DNA of 64,000 nucleotides from DATIXD01 sp035518875 (GCA_035518875.1 DATIXD010000089.1:1-64000); one strand, 5' to 3'. Shown: positions 51,849 through 62,846, counted from the first letter of the stretch. The notes: generated by a model not told the origin, from the sequence alone. Numbers and translations: made by a program.

Positions 51849-52772
51849 ATGTGGGATTTCAGCCTGTTAGCGGCCACCCGTTCCATCGAAACATCCATGC
51901 CTTTCGTGCTCTACCGGCTATTGGTCTATCTGGGGGTCGGTCTGGCTTATTTGCTCGGCACCCTGGCGGGCGCGGGTACGCTGATCGCCTTCGCCTCCTT
52001 CAGCGCCAACCCGATCGCTGTAGCGAACTTCGGCGGGATATTGAGCTTCATCGGGATAGCGCTCCTGGTTCATCAACTGCGCGGCTTACTATTTTTTGGG
52101 GTCAAAGCCGGCAATCTCGCCCTGCTCGCGGAACAAGCCAGAGGCGTCAAACTGGCCGAAGGCTGGGCGCAGGTCGACTACGCGAAACAGGCCGCCGCGC
52201 AAGCATTTCCCTCTCCTGCCCTGTTCTTCGAAGTGAGCCGCTCGACCGGCCAGGCGCTCCAGGCGCTGCCTTCGACTCATTGGCGCGCACTAGCTGGGCT
52301 CAAGCCCCCCGCGCTGGCGCGGGTCGCGGATTTTCTGGCCGGCTGTCTCGTGCGGTCGGGCGCTCACGCGAGCCTGATCCTGCATTTCCTGAAGAATCGG
52401 GAGAACCCCTGGCAGTCCGCCCAGACTGCCCTCGTTTTCCAGGCCCGCTATTTTGCGGAGCTGCTGAAGTACCGTCTTTATACGCTGCTGTTCGAATACC
52501 TCGGCCTCTTGGCGGCCATTGTCCTCATGCTGTATCCCATCAACGCGGCTGCTTCGGCGTTGCCGGCAGCCGTAGGTGCTTGGCGTTTCGTCTTCGCTCT
52601 CGTTTTCGGTTGGAGTCTGAAGGCCGCGTTCTTCGAACCCATCGCCACGGCGGCCATGGCCGGTCTTTACCTGAAGCTTGCCGAGCGGGAACCGCCGGCC
52701 ACCGAGGCGGAAATCGGGACGCTCGCGGAACAGTCGCCAGCGTTTCGGAGCATTCGCGAGAAGGCGGTTTGA
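51849..52772 (+). CDS. Hypothetical integral membrane protein
   Basis: A 307-residue protein with hydrophobic segments at about 20-50, 60-85, 210-235 and 240-260, separated by a central soluble region of about 120 residues. The N-terminus MWDFSLLAATRSIETSMPFVLYRLLVYLGVG is distinctive, but no family is recognised. The start is ATG 51849 with AGAGGA upstream. It lies 76 bp before guaB on the same strand; co-transcription is possible but a purine link is unsupported. Confidence 0.7.
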   Translation: MWDFSLLAATRSIETSMPFVLYRLLVYLGVGLAYLLGTLAGAGTLIAFASFSANPIAVANFGGILSFIGIALLVHQLRGLLFFGVKAGNLALLAEQARGVKLAEGWAQVDYAKQAAAQAFPSPALFFEVSRSTGQALQALPSTHWRALAGLKPPALARVADFLAGCLVRSGAHASLILHFLKNRENPWQSAQTALVFQARYFAELLKYRLYTLLFEYLGLLAAIVLMLYPINAAASALPAAVGAWRFVFALVFGWSLKAAFFEPIATAAMAGLYLKLAEREPPATEAEIGTLAEQSPAFRSIREKAV

Positions 52773-52845
52773 AACCCGCCGAGGCCGATTTACAGCAAGG
52801 GCGGAAAACGCGTAAGATTCAACGATTTTCAGTCGGCTGGAATGA

Positions 52846-54312
<1,467 letters not shown>

Positions 54313-54332
54313 CGACCCGCCACAAACGCATC

Positions 54333-55922
54333 ATGAGTCTGAGCAAAGCAGGCGACATCCATTCGCACAAGATCCTGATCCTGGATTTTGGCTCCCAGTA
54401 CACCCAGTTGATCGCACGGCGGATCCGCGAGATCGGCGTGTATTGCGAAATCCATCCCTGGGACTGCGAAGCGAAGTATATCCGTGACTTTGCACCGCGC
54501 GGAATCGTCCTCTCCGGCGGCCCCGAGACGGTCACCGCCGTGGACGCTCCCCGCGCTCCGCAACTGGTGTTCGAACTGGGGGTGCCGGTACTCGGCATCT
54601 GCTACGGCATGCAGACCATGGCGGAACAGCTCGGCGGAAAGGTCGAGGCCGCAGTGCATCGTGAGTTCGGCTACGCTCAGGTGCGTGCCCGGGGGCATTC
54701 TTCTTTGCTGCGCAACATCGAGGATCACACCACGGCGGAAGGTTTCGGCATTTTGGATGTGTGGATGAGCCACGGCGATCGGGTCACGGTCCTGCCTCCC
54801 GGCTTCAAGCTGATCGCCGGTACCGAGAGCGCGCCCATCGCCGGGATCGCCGACGAAGACCGCCGTTTCTACGGACTGCAGTTCCATCCGGAAGTCACCC
54901 ACACCCGCCAGGGCAGGCGAATTCTCGAGCGATTCGTCCGGGGGATTTGCGATTGTGCCACCCTGTGGACGGCGCGCAACATCATCGAGGACAGCATCAC
55001 GCAGGTGCGCGAGAAAGTCGCCGACGAAGCGGTGATCCTGGGCCTATCCGGCGGCGTCGATTCATCGGTCGTCGCCGCTTTGCTGCACAAGGCCATCGGC
55101 GACCAACTCACCTGCGTGTTCGTGGACACCGGCCTGCTGCGCCTGCACGAGGGCGATCAGGTCATGGCCACCTTCGCGGAACACATCGGGGTGCATGTCA
55201 TTCGCGTCAACGCCGAGGAGCGCTATCTGGCAGCCTTGAAGGGCGTGGGCGACCCCGAGGAAAAGCGCAAGATCATCGGCAAACTGTTCGTCGAGATCTT
55301 CGACGACGAGGCGGGCAAACTCACCGATGCGCGCTGGCTGGCGCAGGGCACCATCTACCCGGACGTGATCGAGTCGGCCGGCTCCACAACCGGCAAGGCG
55401 CATGTGATCAAGTCGCATCACAATGTCGGCGGCCTGCCGGAGAACATGCAACTCAAGCTGATCGAACCCTTGCGGGAACTGTTCAAGGACGAGGTCCGGG
55501 AAATCGGCCTGGAGCTTGGCTTGCCGTCCGAGATGGTGTATCGCCACCCCTTCCCCGGACCGGGCCTGGCTGTGCGCATCCTCGGCGAAGTCAGAAAGGA
55601 ATACGCCGATCTCCTGCGCCGGGCCGACGCCGTCTTCATCGAAGAGCTTTATCGCCACGGCCTCTATGAAAAAACCAGCCAGGCTTTCGCCGTATTTCTG
55701 CCGGTGCGATCGGTTGGTGTCATGGGTGACGGCCGCCGTTATGACTACGTCATTGCCCTGCGCGCCGTCGAAACGGTCGACTTCATGACCGCCCATTGGG
55801 CCCACCTGCCCTACGAGTTCCTGGATCTGGTCTCGCGGCGCATTATCAACGAGATACCCGGCATTTCCCGCGTCACTTACGACATCTCAGGCAAGCCGCC
55901 CGCCACCATCGAGTGGGAGTAA
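54333..55922 (+). CDS. guaA: GMP synthase (glutamine-hydrolysing)
   Basis: Converts XMP to GMP. The 529-residue product has an N-terminal class I glutamine amidotransferase (VLGICYGMQ nucleophile, [11 protein letters not shown]is-Glu), the ATP-pyrophosphatase P-loop [15 protein letters not shown], and the C-terminal dimerisation domain ending [17 protein letters not shown]. It forms a guaBA operon. Confidence 0.98.
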   Translation: MSLSKAGDIHSHKILILDFGSQYTQLIARRIREIGVYCEIHPWDCEAKYIRDFAPRGIVLSGGPETVTAVDAPRAPQLVFELGVPVLGICYGMQTMAEQLGGKVEAAVHREFGYAQVRARGHSSLLRNIEDHTTAEGFGILDVWMSHGDRVTVLPPGFKLIAGTESAPIAGIADEDRRFYGLQFHPEVTHTRQGRRILERFVRGICDCATLWTARNIIEDSITQVREKVADEAVILGLSGGVDSSVVAALLHKAIGDQLTCVFVDTGLLRLHEGDQVMATFAEHIGVHVIRVNAEERYLAALKGVGDPEEKRKIIGKLFVEIFDDEAGKLTDARWLAQGTIYPDVIESAGSTTGKAHVIKSHHNVGGLPENMQLKLIEPLRELFKDEVREIGLELGLPSEMVYRHPFPGPGLAVRILGEVRKEYADLLRRADAVFIEELYRHGLYEKTSQAFAVFLPVRSVGVMGDGRRYDYVIALRAVETVDFMTAHWAHLPYEFLDLVSRRIINEIPGISRVTYDISGKPPATIEWE

Positions 55923-56000
55923 GGGCGACCAACGACCCGCCTTTGAGCGCGTGATCTCGTTCCTATGGCGGACTTATACCGCTTAACCCATCTGACAACC

Positions 56001-56465
56001 ATGGGCGATCGCAAGGCATCAAGCGACGAACACTGGATGCTCCATGCCCTGCAACTGGCCTGCAAGGCGAAGGAAGCCGGCGAGGTTCCGGTGGGGGCGG
56101 TTTTGGTCAAGGATGGAGTCTGCATCGCCGAGGGCTGGAACTGTCCGATCGGCACCAACGACCCCAGCGCCCACGCGGAAATGATGGCGCTACGTACCGG
56201 CGGCTTGGTGTTGGGAAATTACCGACTGGTCGATACCACGCTCTTCGTCACTCTGGAACCTTGCCTGATGTGCATGGGCGCCATCGTGCACGCCCGCATC
56301 CAGCGACTGGTGTTCGGCGCGCCCGATCCCAAACGCGGCGCGGTTTGCAGCGCCCTGCAACTGGCCGATGCGGCGTTCCTCAACCACCGGATCGACTATA
56401 CCGGCGGCGTGCTGGCCGAAGACTGTTCCGCCCTGCTCAAGGATTTTTTTCAACGGCGGCGTTAG
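56001..56465 (+). CDS. tadA: tRNA-specific adenosine deaminase (A34 to I34)
   Basis: Zinc deaminase that makes inosine at the wobble base of tRNA-Arg(ACG). The 154-residue product has AKEAGEVPVGAVLV, the active-site NDPSAHAEMMAL (His ligand and proton-shuttle Glu) and LEPCLMCMGAIVHARI (two Cys ligands), and GALQLAD-like end LNHRIDYTGGVLAEDCSALL. ATG 56001 lines up with the E. coli start; another ATG at 55965 would add 12 residues and has no better ribosome site. It follows guaA and faces mltF, as in E. coli. Confidence 0.94.
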   Translation: MGDRKASSDEHWMLHALQLACKAKEAGEVPVGAVLVKDGVCIAEGWNCPIGTNDPSAHAEMMALRTGGLVLGNYRLVDTTLFVTLEPCLMCMGAIVHARIQRLVFGAPDPKRGAVCSALQLADAAFLNHRIDYTGGVLAEDCSALLKDFFQRRR

Positions 56466-56517
56466 CACCGTTCCCGCGTTTTCCGACTTCGATAGCCAGA
56501 GGATTAAGATCCTAGCC

Positions 56518-58128
56518 TCATGACGCCCCGCTCGCTTTCACCTTGCCAGGCCCCATCGCCAACTTGCGGTTCTCCTCTTCCTCGCTGAGCCAAACCAGCA
56601 GATCGTAAAAGCGGCGGATGCTGTTGACGTATTGCACCGCCAAGGCTCCCCGCGCACGGCCATGCCGAGTCTTGCGATACCAGGACTTCTTGCCTAACAG
56701 CGGCAGCACACCCTTCACATCGATCCATTTGTCCGGGTCGCCGCCACGCTCCCGTACCAGGCGCCTGGCATCCTCGACGTGGCCATAGCCGACGTTGTAA
56801 GCCGCCAGCGCCAGCCAAGTGCGGTCGGGTTCTTGAATATGCTCCGGAATGTTCGCCAATGTCTCCTTCAAATAGGAGGCGCCGCCACGTATGCTCTGAC
56901 CAGGATCGAAGCGGTCGTTCACTTTGAGCTCTCTCGCCGTGACGCCGGTCAATTGCATCATGCCCTGCACACCATCGGCTGAAATCGCCCTGCCTTCCCA
57001 ATGGGACTCCTGATAGGCCTGTGCAGCCAACAAGCGCCAGTCGATCCCGTGCTCCTTCCCGGCTCTCTGGAACAGCTTCTTGTATTTGGGGAGACGCTGG
57101 CGGTAATGCACACGCAGCGAGCTGTCCAACGCAGCATCGTAAGAAGCAGCGTGGCCGTAATAACGATCAATCAACTGATCGAGGAGCTTATTTTGCTTGA
57201 TTTCGTCAAAAAAGCTGACAGCCTCGTCGTAAAGGCTGGAATCCTCGCCCAGAGCGAACGCCCAAGCCAGATCGCGCGGTTTGCCGACATCGAAGGCGAC
57301 CTGCAGATTGGGATAGAAGCGCCGCATGCGCAGCATCTGATCGGATTGGACGATGGTGTAATCGAGCAGCCCTTCACTGACCAGGAACAACAAGCCCTCG
57401 GCATCCTGTTCGAAGTTCAAGTTCCAGCTCAAATCGGGATAACGCTTGCGCAGGGATTTCAGGGTCTCGGTATGACTGGCGCCTGCCCCCACCTCGAGAA
57501 TGCCCCCGGACAAATCGTTCACGTAACGCGGCCTGGGTTGATCGCCCCGATAAATCACTTGTTCGGTGACGCGACGGTATGCGGGAGCAAAGCGCATCTT
57601 GCGCTTGCGTGCCTCGGTCACCATAAGGCCGGCGGCGGCGAAATCAGCCTGTTGGGCCTCGGCCAGTTTGGTCATCTGCCGGAACGAATTCGGCACGATG
57701 AACCTTGCCTTGACACCCAAGCGCTTTGCGAAAAGCTGAGCCAGATCGTATTCCAAGCCGGCGAAACCGCCCGGTCCTTCATAGTATGAGGAGGGACTAT
57801 AGCGGGTGACGATCTTGAGTACGCCCGCCTGTTTGACCCGATCGAGGTGAGAGAGCTTGTGCTCGTCCGGATGCTTGACCGGTTGGACGTGAGAAAGCGG
57901 TTTGACCGGTTTGGTCGGCTTATCCCCGCAACCGCCTAGCGGGAGGGCTAAACAAAGAAAGAATAGAAACCGCAGCGAAGCTGCTTTGGGCGGCGTATCT
58001 GACGTATCTTTATCAATGTAACCGGTTCTTTTTCGCCTTACTCTTTCTGTTCTAAGGATGGAATCAACAGTTTTGCGTTCTGCAAAAAGGCCGTCCGGCA
58101 TGATTTTTTTAGGATACATGTCTCGCAC
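56518..58128 (-). CDS. mltF: Membrane-bound lytic transglycosylase F
   Basis: Outer-membrane-anchored enzyme that cleaves glycan strands to 1,6-anhydromuropeptides. The 536-residue product has a lipobox LGGC (Cys 67), a solute-binding-like domain (about 95-320; VLKIVTRYSPSSYYEG, FAGLEYDLAQLFAKRLGVKARF) and a C-terminal SLT domain with catalytic glutamate in AAQAYQESHWEG and GVQGMMQLT, AAYNVGYGHVEDAR. The signal segment begins only at about residue 50, so the N-terminus is about 45 residues longer than usual. No start codon was found between Met10 (58101) and the signal, so the extension appears real unless a sequencing error is present. Confidence 0.92.
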   Translation of the reverse strand: MRDMYPKKIMPDGLFAERKTVDSILRTERVRRKRTGYIDKDTSDTPPKAASLRFLFFLCLALPLGGCGDKPTKPVKPLSHVQPVKHPDEHKLSHLDRVKQAGVLKIVTRYSPSSYYEGPGGFAGLEYDLAQLFAKRLGVKARFIVPNSFRQMTKLAEAQQADFAAAGLMVTEARKRKMRFAPAYRRVTEQVIYRGDQPRPRYVNDLSGGILEVGAGASHTETLKSLRKRYPDLSWNLNFEQDAEGLLFLVSEGLLDYTIVQSDQMLRMRRFYPNLQVAFDVGKPRDLAWAFALGEDSSLYDEAVSFFDEIKQNKLLDQLIDRYYGHAASYDAALDSSLRVHYRQRLPKYKKLFQRAGKEHGIDWRLLAAQAYQESHWEGRAISADGVQGMMQLTGVTARELKVNDRFDPGQSIRGGASYLKETLANIPEHIQEPDRTWLALAAYNVGYGHVEDARRLVRERGGDPDKWIDVKGVLPLLGKKSWYRKTRHGRARGALAVQYVNSIRRFYDLLVWLSEEEENRKLAMGPGKVKASGAS

Positions 58129-58216
58129 CGTTTATCTTATGACAGCGACATCGTATCATAACAGCCTCGCCACAAGATGGAAGCCTTAACTGACTTTCCT
58201 GTCAGCGAGGACGTAC

Positions 58217-58309
58217 GGAGAGGTACCGAAGCGGTCACAACGGCGCCGACTCGAAATCGGATGGGGGACTAACATCCCCACGAGGGTTCGAATCCCTCCC
58301 TCTCCGCCA
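58217..58309 (+). tRNA. tRNA-Ser (anticodon CGA)
   Basis: Class II tRNA of 93 nt with encoded CCA. Acceptor GGAGAGG/CCTCTCC, anticodon loop CTCGAAA giving CGA, a long variable arm (TGGGGGACTAACATCCCCA) and T loop GTTCGAATC identify serine. Confidence 0.97.
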
Positions 58310-58342
58310 AATCAATGTCTTACAAGATTGTGAGCATGCTTA

Positions 58343-59392
58343 CTACGTCTGTCTCGGGGTTTCAGATTCGGCGCGGGCAAAATGATCGCCCCGGAAAGCC
58401 TGTTCGAACTGCCGCCGCAACTCCCCTTCTCGGTCGTGGTAGATGAGCGAAAAATGGAAAGGGATGGCGAACTTGGCACCGGCAAGACGGGCCAGAGTCC
58501 CGGACTGAGGGGCTGTCAGGTGATATTTCTGCGCCGCTCGTTCAGTCAGTTCCTCTCCAAAGACAGCCTCGATGAATAGCTGATCTGCACCCCTGGCCAA
58601 CTCGACGATCCGTTCGGCGTTGGCCTCGTGGTACACGGCGTCGGTGACATAGGCTACCTTTTGGCCGGTCGAAATATTGGCGATGCTAGCCGCTAATTCA
58701 TCGAGCCGCAGCACCACCTCCTGTAGCGCGCCGCCCTCTTGGCGTGTTGCAGTGATGGGGCTATCGCCGGGTTCTCCTCGGAGCAGGGCGCGTTTGAAGA
58801 CTTGAAGCCATGGGCCCGGTTCAAGTCCCAGTTGATCCAGGCGGTTCTTCCAGATATTGACGTGTTGGTTTTCCCGCAAGGCAAAGGCCAGGCAGGGGAT
58901 CTTGTGATCCAGGAAGGTGAAACGAACCGTAAAATTCTCCTCCCTCAAAAGGGTCCGGTTCGAGAGGGCAAACTCTCGTTCGGCCTCTCGCTGGAACCCG
59001 GTTCGACACCGGAAGCAGGCCGATCGGGCATTCGTTTCCGTCAGAATCTCGGTCACATCCAGGGTAAAATCGGTATCGTAGTTCTCCACCAGATTCCAGG
59101 TGTATGCGGCGAGTTTGGCTTCCACCTGTCGCAGAAACCCCGGCGGGCCGAACAGCCGAACGCGCATATCGCGCCCCAGACAAAGGCGGAGCATCCAGTC
59201 GAAGCCAAAAAAGTGATCCATGTGCGCATGAGAGACAAATATGTCCCGAAGGCGCAGGATCTTGCGCGTGGCGAGATGGGAAAGATCGCCTAGGTCGAAT
59301 AACAGGGCATACTTTTCGAACAAGAAGTCCACATAGACTGCAGGATCGCCGAAAACGTCATTGACCAGCGACGGGTGATAGACGGGTTTCAT
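58343..59392 (-). CDS. RNase Z-like metallo-beta-lactamase fold protein
   Basis: A 349-residue MBL-fold hydrolase. The N-terminus MKPVYHPSLVNDVFGDPAVYVDFLF and LLFDLGDLSHLATRKILRLRDIFVSHAHMDHFFGFD resemble RNase Z-type proteins; the metal motif HAHMDH is at 55-60. Later DHKIPCLAFAL and the KVAYVTDAVYH and LFIEAVF segments supply further metal ligands. It is longer than canonical tRNA-processing RNase Z and may be a hydrolase of another substrate. An upstream frame extension of 46 codons is rejected as lacking homology. It converges with tRNA-Ser. Confidence 0.82.
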   Translation of the reverse strand: MKPVYHPSLVNDVFGDPAVYVDFLFEKYALLFDLGDLSHLATRKILRLRDIFVSHAHMDHFFGFDWMLRLCLGRDMRVRLFGPPGFLRQVEAKLAAYTWNLVENYDTDFTLDVTEILTETNARSACFRCRTGFQREAEREFALSNRTLLREENFTVRFTFLDHKIPCLAFALRENQHVNIWKNRLDQLGLEPGPWLQVFKRALLRGEPGDSPITATRQEGGALQEVVLRLDELAASIANISTGQKVAYVTDAVYHEANAERIVELARGADQLFIEAVFGEELTERAAQKYHLTAPQSGTLARLAGAKFAIPFHFSLIYHDREGELRRQFEQAFRGDHFARAESETPRQT

Positions 59393-59597
59393 GGGGGCTG
59401 CGTGGTTGGCGGTGCGGAGCCCAATTGCGGGCAGCACAAAAAAAGCTAGATATTCTTGCTCGCCTCTGTTGCCTCGTGTCAACTGTAGCGGCGAATTTGC
59501 AATATCATGTGGTTCTTTGACCTCGAACACTTGGCAATGATCGGTTGATCGAACCAGAGATTATCTGCCCTGACGCCGACGGTTCTTCCTGATAAGG

Positions 59598-60110
59598 ATG
59601 AGCTCGATTCTCTCCCATGCCATCGTCCCCCTCGCGATCAGTCCGCTCTTTCCGGCGGATGCCCTTCCGCCCTTTATCGTTTTGGCAGGCACGGTTTGCA
59701 CCACCGCGCCTGATGTGAACGTGGTCGGCTTCCTGTTCGATGTGCGATACGGCGACCTGCTGGGGCACCGCGGCTTGACCCATTCCGTTTTCTTTGCCGC
59801 CGCCTTGAGCGCCGTGTTGACCTACCTGTTATGGCCGATGCATCTTGGCGTGGCATTTCTGTTCCTTTTTCTTTCAACGCTGTCCCATCCCTTGCTCGAC
59901 GCGATGACAGATGGTGGTCTCGGTATCGCGTTCTTTTCACCCTTCAGCAACCGGCGCTATTTCTTTCCGGTGCGCCCCATCGCCGTTCCTCCTATCGGCA
60001 TCCGCGCTTTCTTTTCGAAACGAGGCTGGCAGGGCATGAAAAGCGAAGCCTGCTGGATCTGGCTGCCGTCGATCGGCTTATACGCCTTGGCGAAGATGCT
60101 GACCACTTAG
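59598..60110 (+). CDS. YdjM-family membrane-bound metal-dependent hydrolase
   Basis: A 170-residue membrane protein with the PF04307-type motif set: an N-terminal SSILSHAIVPLA with conserved His, APDVNVVGFLF, and the metal-binding HRGLTHSVFFAAAL, then LSTLSHPLLDAMTDGG. About four hydrophobic segments are visible. The family (YdjM/YfhO-like) is DNA-damage induced in some bacteria but its reaction is unknown. Confidence 0.82.
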   Translation: MSSILSHAIVPLAISPLFPADALPPFIVLAGTVCTTAPDVNVVGFLFDVRYGDLLGHRGLTHSVFFAAALSAVLTYLLWPMHLGVAFLFLFLSTLSHPLLDAMTDGGLGIAFFSPFSNRRYFFPVRPIAVPPIGIRAFFSKRGWQGMKSEACWIWLPSIGLYALAKMLTT

Positions 60111-60283
60111 CCCGCTCGTAACCATGGCGTTGCCGCGGAAAATCCAATCTTCGCTAAACACGGAAATCAATTCCGCACCCTTCCTGAACCGGCGGTGCCT
60201 GATTTCCGCCGTCCCCGCGTGTTTGGCAGGTACTGATTTTGCCCGCTTGTCCGACAGCACCATCCTCCCGCACGAACTTGTGA

Positions 60284-60628
60284 CTATTCTCGATCCGCCG
60301 CGACACCGCATCGAAGGAGGTCTTTTTTGCGCGCCCCCATCAACCCGACTCCGACACCGCCGAAACGGAGTACACGAATGGCTTTATGATTAATAGCCAA
60401 AAGAACCAGCAAGCAAATTAACGGGACGAATATCAGTAACATAAAGACTATTATGACGGAAGCATCGAGTCTGAGCGCCCTTGCTAATTTATAAACGCAA
60501 TAAAGTTGGAATGGGATGGTTATGAACATGGCCGGAGGAAAGAAGCCAACAAACCATGCCAAGATTGCCCAGACCATTAACCGTTGAGATAATCCAACCT
60601 CTCTAAGGTCAAGAGGCGTTTGTTTCAT
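60284..60628 (-). CDS. Small hypothetical membrane protein
   Basis: A 114-residue protein with three hydrophobic segments at about 15-40, 42-52 and 56-82 (RLMVWAILAWFVGFFPPAMFI and SVIIVFMLLIFVPLICLLVLLAINH), and a basic C-terminal tail. The N-terminal TPLDLREVGLSQRLM is cytoplasmic by the positive-inside rule. No family is recognised. Its ATG overlaps the stop of the frameshifted DksA/TraR-type gene (ATGA), suggesting translational coupling to it. Confidence 0.65.
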   Translation of the reverse strand: MKQTPLDLREVGLSQRLMVWAILAWFVGFFPPAMFITIPFQLYCVYKLARALRLDASVIIVFMLLIFVPLICLLVLLAINHKAIRVLRFGGVGVGLMGARKKDLLRCGVAADRE

Positions 60629-60844
60629 ACGCTGTTACACCAACCTCTGAGGTATCGGACTGTCTTCGGTACTAGTTCGGCCCGTTTCAGCGGGATAAGC
60701 TCGTCGCAATCGAAGCAGATTCGGTCCCCAACATCATTGGATACCGGCTCCTCCTTCAGCTCCTGTCGGTTCAAGACCGGCCGAATCGCTGAGGTGTCCG
60801 ATCTCGGTCTGTTGCAAGGCTAAATCAAAAATAATTTCGTCCAT
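60625..60844 (-). pseudogene. DksA/TraR-type zinc-finger gene with a frameshift
   Basis: Two reading frames together spell one small DksA/TraR-like protein. Frame one from ATG 60844 gives MDEIIFDLALQQTEIG, the usual family start; frame two then gives IRPVLNRQELKEEPVSNDVG followed by DRICFDCDELIPLKRAEL and VPKTVRYLRGW. The CFDC half of the zinc finger, the IP...R...P spacing and the VR are as in the family, but the second CxxC is replaced (YLRGWC). The frame change lies near 60790-60815. It may be a true pseudogene, or a single-base sequence error on a divergent gene. The small protein would be expected to modulate RNA polymerase. Confidence 0.6.
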
Positions 60845-60953
60845 AATCAGCGTCTTTAACGTAACCAGCAGCTCGAATAAGCCCCGTAGATGGGATTCGC
60901 ACCGCAGAGTTCCACGCAGGAGCGACGCATGCCTAAAACCTATCACGGTCCGC

Positions 60954-61460
60954 TCAAGACCGAACAGCCGGGGCTGTGCGCCTGCAGGCAGCGCAGAAAT
61001 AGATGTCCTTGCGGTCGGTATCCCGCAGGGAGTTACTGAAATGCATCACGCAGTCAGGTTGCGGACAGTGGTTCAGCCCCAGGGTGTGACCAAGTTCGTG
61101 CACGGCCTCTTTAACGATCCGTTGCCGATAGACCTTCGCATCGACGTCGCTCTGTAAACGGTAAAGGGAAATCACGGCCGCCTTACCGGGCCGTTCCGCG
61201 AGACCGAACACAAAGTTCAGAGGCTCTACGAAGAGATCGTCCTTGGCAATCCCCAGCAAGCGCGCACCGGGGAACTCGCGCACGGCGGCAAGAAATGCCT
61301 CAGCGTCATACTGACGGCGCTGGGGATTGTAAGACCTTTCGGGAATCTCGATAGGTGATGCCACAGAAGCGGCGAAGCCGAGGCTATTGAGGTCTCGGAC
61401 CAAGTGACTTACGACATCCGGATCGACACCCCGGAAAGGAATCAAGGTGACAGATAGCAT
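60954..61460 (-). CDS. Archaemetzincin-type metalloprotease
   Basis: A 168-residue zinc protease with the metzincin motif HELGHTLGLNHC (121-132), which gives three His ligands and the catalytic Glu, followed by the extra-zinc cysteines C132, C137, C156 and C159 in CPQPDCVMHFSN and FCAAC, the archaemetzincin signature. The N-terminal MLSVTLIPFRGVDPDVVSHLVRDL and LLGIAKDDLFVEPLNFVFG fit the family. ATG 61460 follows GAGGAAACG and is chosen over an ATG 67 codons upstream. Bacterial homologues are scattered and their substrates unknown. It is flanked by a degraded gene and divergent from ald. Confidence 0.9.
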   Translation of the reverse strand: MLSVTLIPFRGVDPDVVSHLVRDLNSLGFAASVASPIEIPERSYNPQRRQYDAEAFLAAVREFPGARLLGIAKDDLFVEPLNFVFGLAERPGKAAVISLYRLQSDVDAKVYRQRIVKEAVHELGHTLGLNHCPQPDCVMHFSNSLRDTDRKDIYFCAACRRTAPAVRS

Positions 61461-61727
61461 CGTTTCCTCGAATAAATCCAAATCACTGCGCAGACTGGGC
61501 AATGGTCTGTGGCCGATCATACGCCACACGGCGGAGCAACGAAAAATCCGGCGCGCGAAGCGAACCCAGCGGCGAAGACGAACCCCCCACTTCAGTTGAT
61601 GGTTGCCCATCGCAAGCGCTAGGGAAAAAGCGGACAATTTATTTACTACATAGCCCGACAAATCTAATTGTTGCTAACATTTCAGCCGACAAAAGTCGGT
61701 GGAAATAACTTGTGCGAGGAATGACTC

Positions 61728-62846
61728 ATGCAGATCGGTGTTCCGAAAGAAATCAAGGATCATGAATATCGTGTGGGCATCACGCCATCGGGCGTGCAAG
61801 CGCTGGTGAGGGCCGGGCACTACGTTCGGGTCCAAGCCGGGGCGGGCGCGCGGATCGGATTTTCTGACGAAACCTTTCGCGCGGCAGGGGCATCGATCGC
61901 AGCCGACGCCGCGGCGACTTATGACGGCGATTTAGTCGTAAAAGTCAAAGAGCCCCAACCTTCCGAATATGCCTTCCTGAAAAGCGGGCTGACCCTTTTC
62001 TGCTATCTGCATCTCGCCGCCCTTCCTGAGCTGGCGCGGGAACTCATGAGCCGCGGCGTGCAAGCCATTGCCTATGAAACCGTTACCGATGACGCCGGAG
62101 GCCACCCCCTGCTCACGCCCATGTCGGAAGTGGCCGGGCGACTTGCACTCCAGGTGGGTGCCCAAGCATTGACACTACCCTACGGCGGGAATGGGACCCT
62201 AATCTCAGGGGTGCCTGGAGTCGCTCCCGCCCGCGTCGCCATCATCGGCAGCGGCACAGTTGGCAGCAATGCCGCACATATAGCGGTTGGGCTGGGTGCA
62301 GACGTCACTCTGATAGGCCGCAGTGTCGAAAAATTGCGGTATTGGGAGACCGTTTTTGCGGGGCGCTTGAAAACCCAGTTCTCTTCGCCCGACAACATCG
62401 CATGCATCGTTCAGGAGTCCGACTTGCTGATTGGCGCCGTGTACGTGCCAGGAAAACAGCCCCCTAAACTACTCTCTCGGGACTTGTTAGCGAGCATGCG
62501 CCCCGGTTCGGCCCTAGTGGATGTGTCCATCGACCAGGGTGGGATCGCCGGAACATCCCGTCCCACCACCCACTCGGACCCCTTTTATGTGGAGGCCGGC
62601 ATCGTCCATTACTGCGTCACCAACATGCCGTCGGCCACGGCAAGAACCTCGACCCTCGCCCTCACCCACGTGACCCTACCCTACGTGCTGCGCCTGGCGA
62701 ATCTGGGTTGGCGTGCGGCTTTGATTGGGGAAGTGGGGCTGCGAGCCGGACTCAATGTCGCAGAAGGCCAAATAACCCATGACGGACTGGCGGAGGATTT
62801 AGGCCTCTCCGCAGTCAGCGCGGACACGATATTGCAGACGGCCTGA
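61728..62846 (+). CDS. ald: Alanine dehydrogenase
   Basis: NAD-dependent interconversion of alanine with pyruvate and ammonia. The 372-residue product has the MQIGVPKEIKDHEYRVGITP signature, the pyruvate-binding KVKEPQPSEY (Lys), FCYLHLAALPEL (active His), and the Rossmann VAIIGSGTVGSNAAHIAVGLGADV. Start ATG has AGGAAT ahead. A short inverted repeat (CCGAC-aaaa-GTCGG, 61686-61699) lies in the leader and could be an operator or hairpin. In methanotrophs the enzyme often assimilates ammonia. Confidence 0.96.
   Translation: MQIGVPKEIKDHEYRVGITPSGVQALVRAGHYVRVQAGAGARIGFSDETFRAAGASIAADAAATYDGDLVVKVKEPQPSEYAFLKSGLTLFCYLHLAALPELARELMSRGVQAIAYETVTDDAGGHPLLTPMSEVAGRLALQVGAQALTLPYGGNGTLISGVPGVAPARVAIIGSGTVGSNAAHIAVGLGADVTLIGRSVEKLRYWETVFAGRLKTQFSSPDNIACIVQESDLLIGAVYVPGKQPPKLLSRDLLASMRPGSALVDVSIDQGGIAGTSRPTTHSDPFYVEAGIVHYCVTNMPSATARTSTLALTHVTLPYVLRLANLGWRAALIGEVGLRAGLNVAEGQITHDGLAEDLGLSAVSADTILQTA

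Noticed and set aside
60124..60393. An 89-codon plus-strand frame opposite the membrane protein
   Set aside because: Composition is not protein-like, no ribosome site was seen, and it overlaps a better-supported minus-strand gene.
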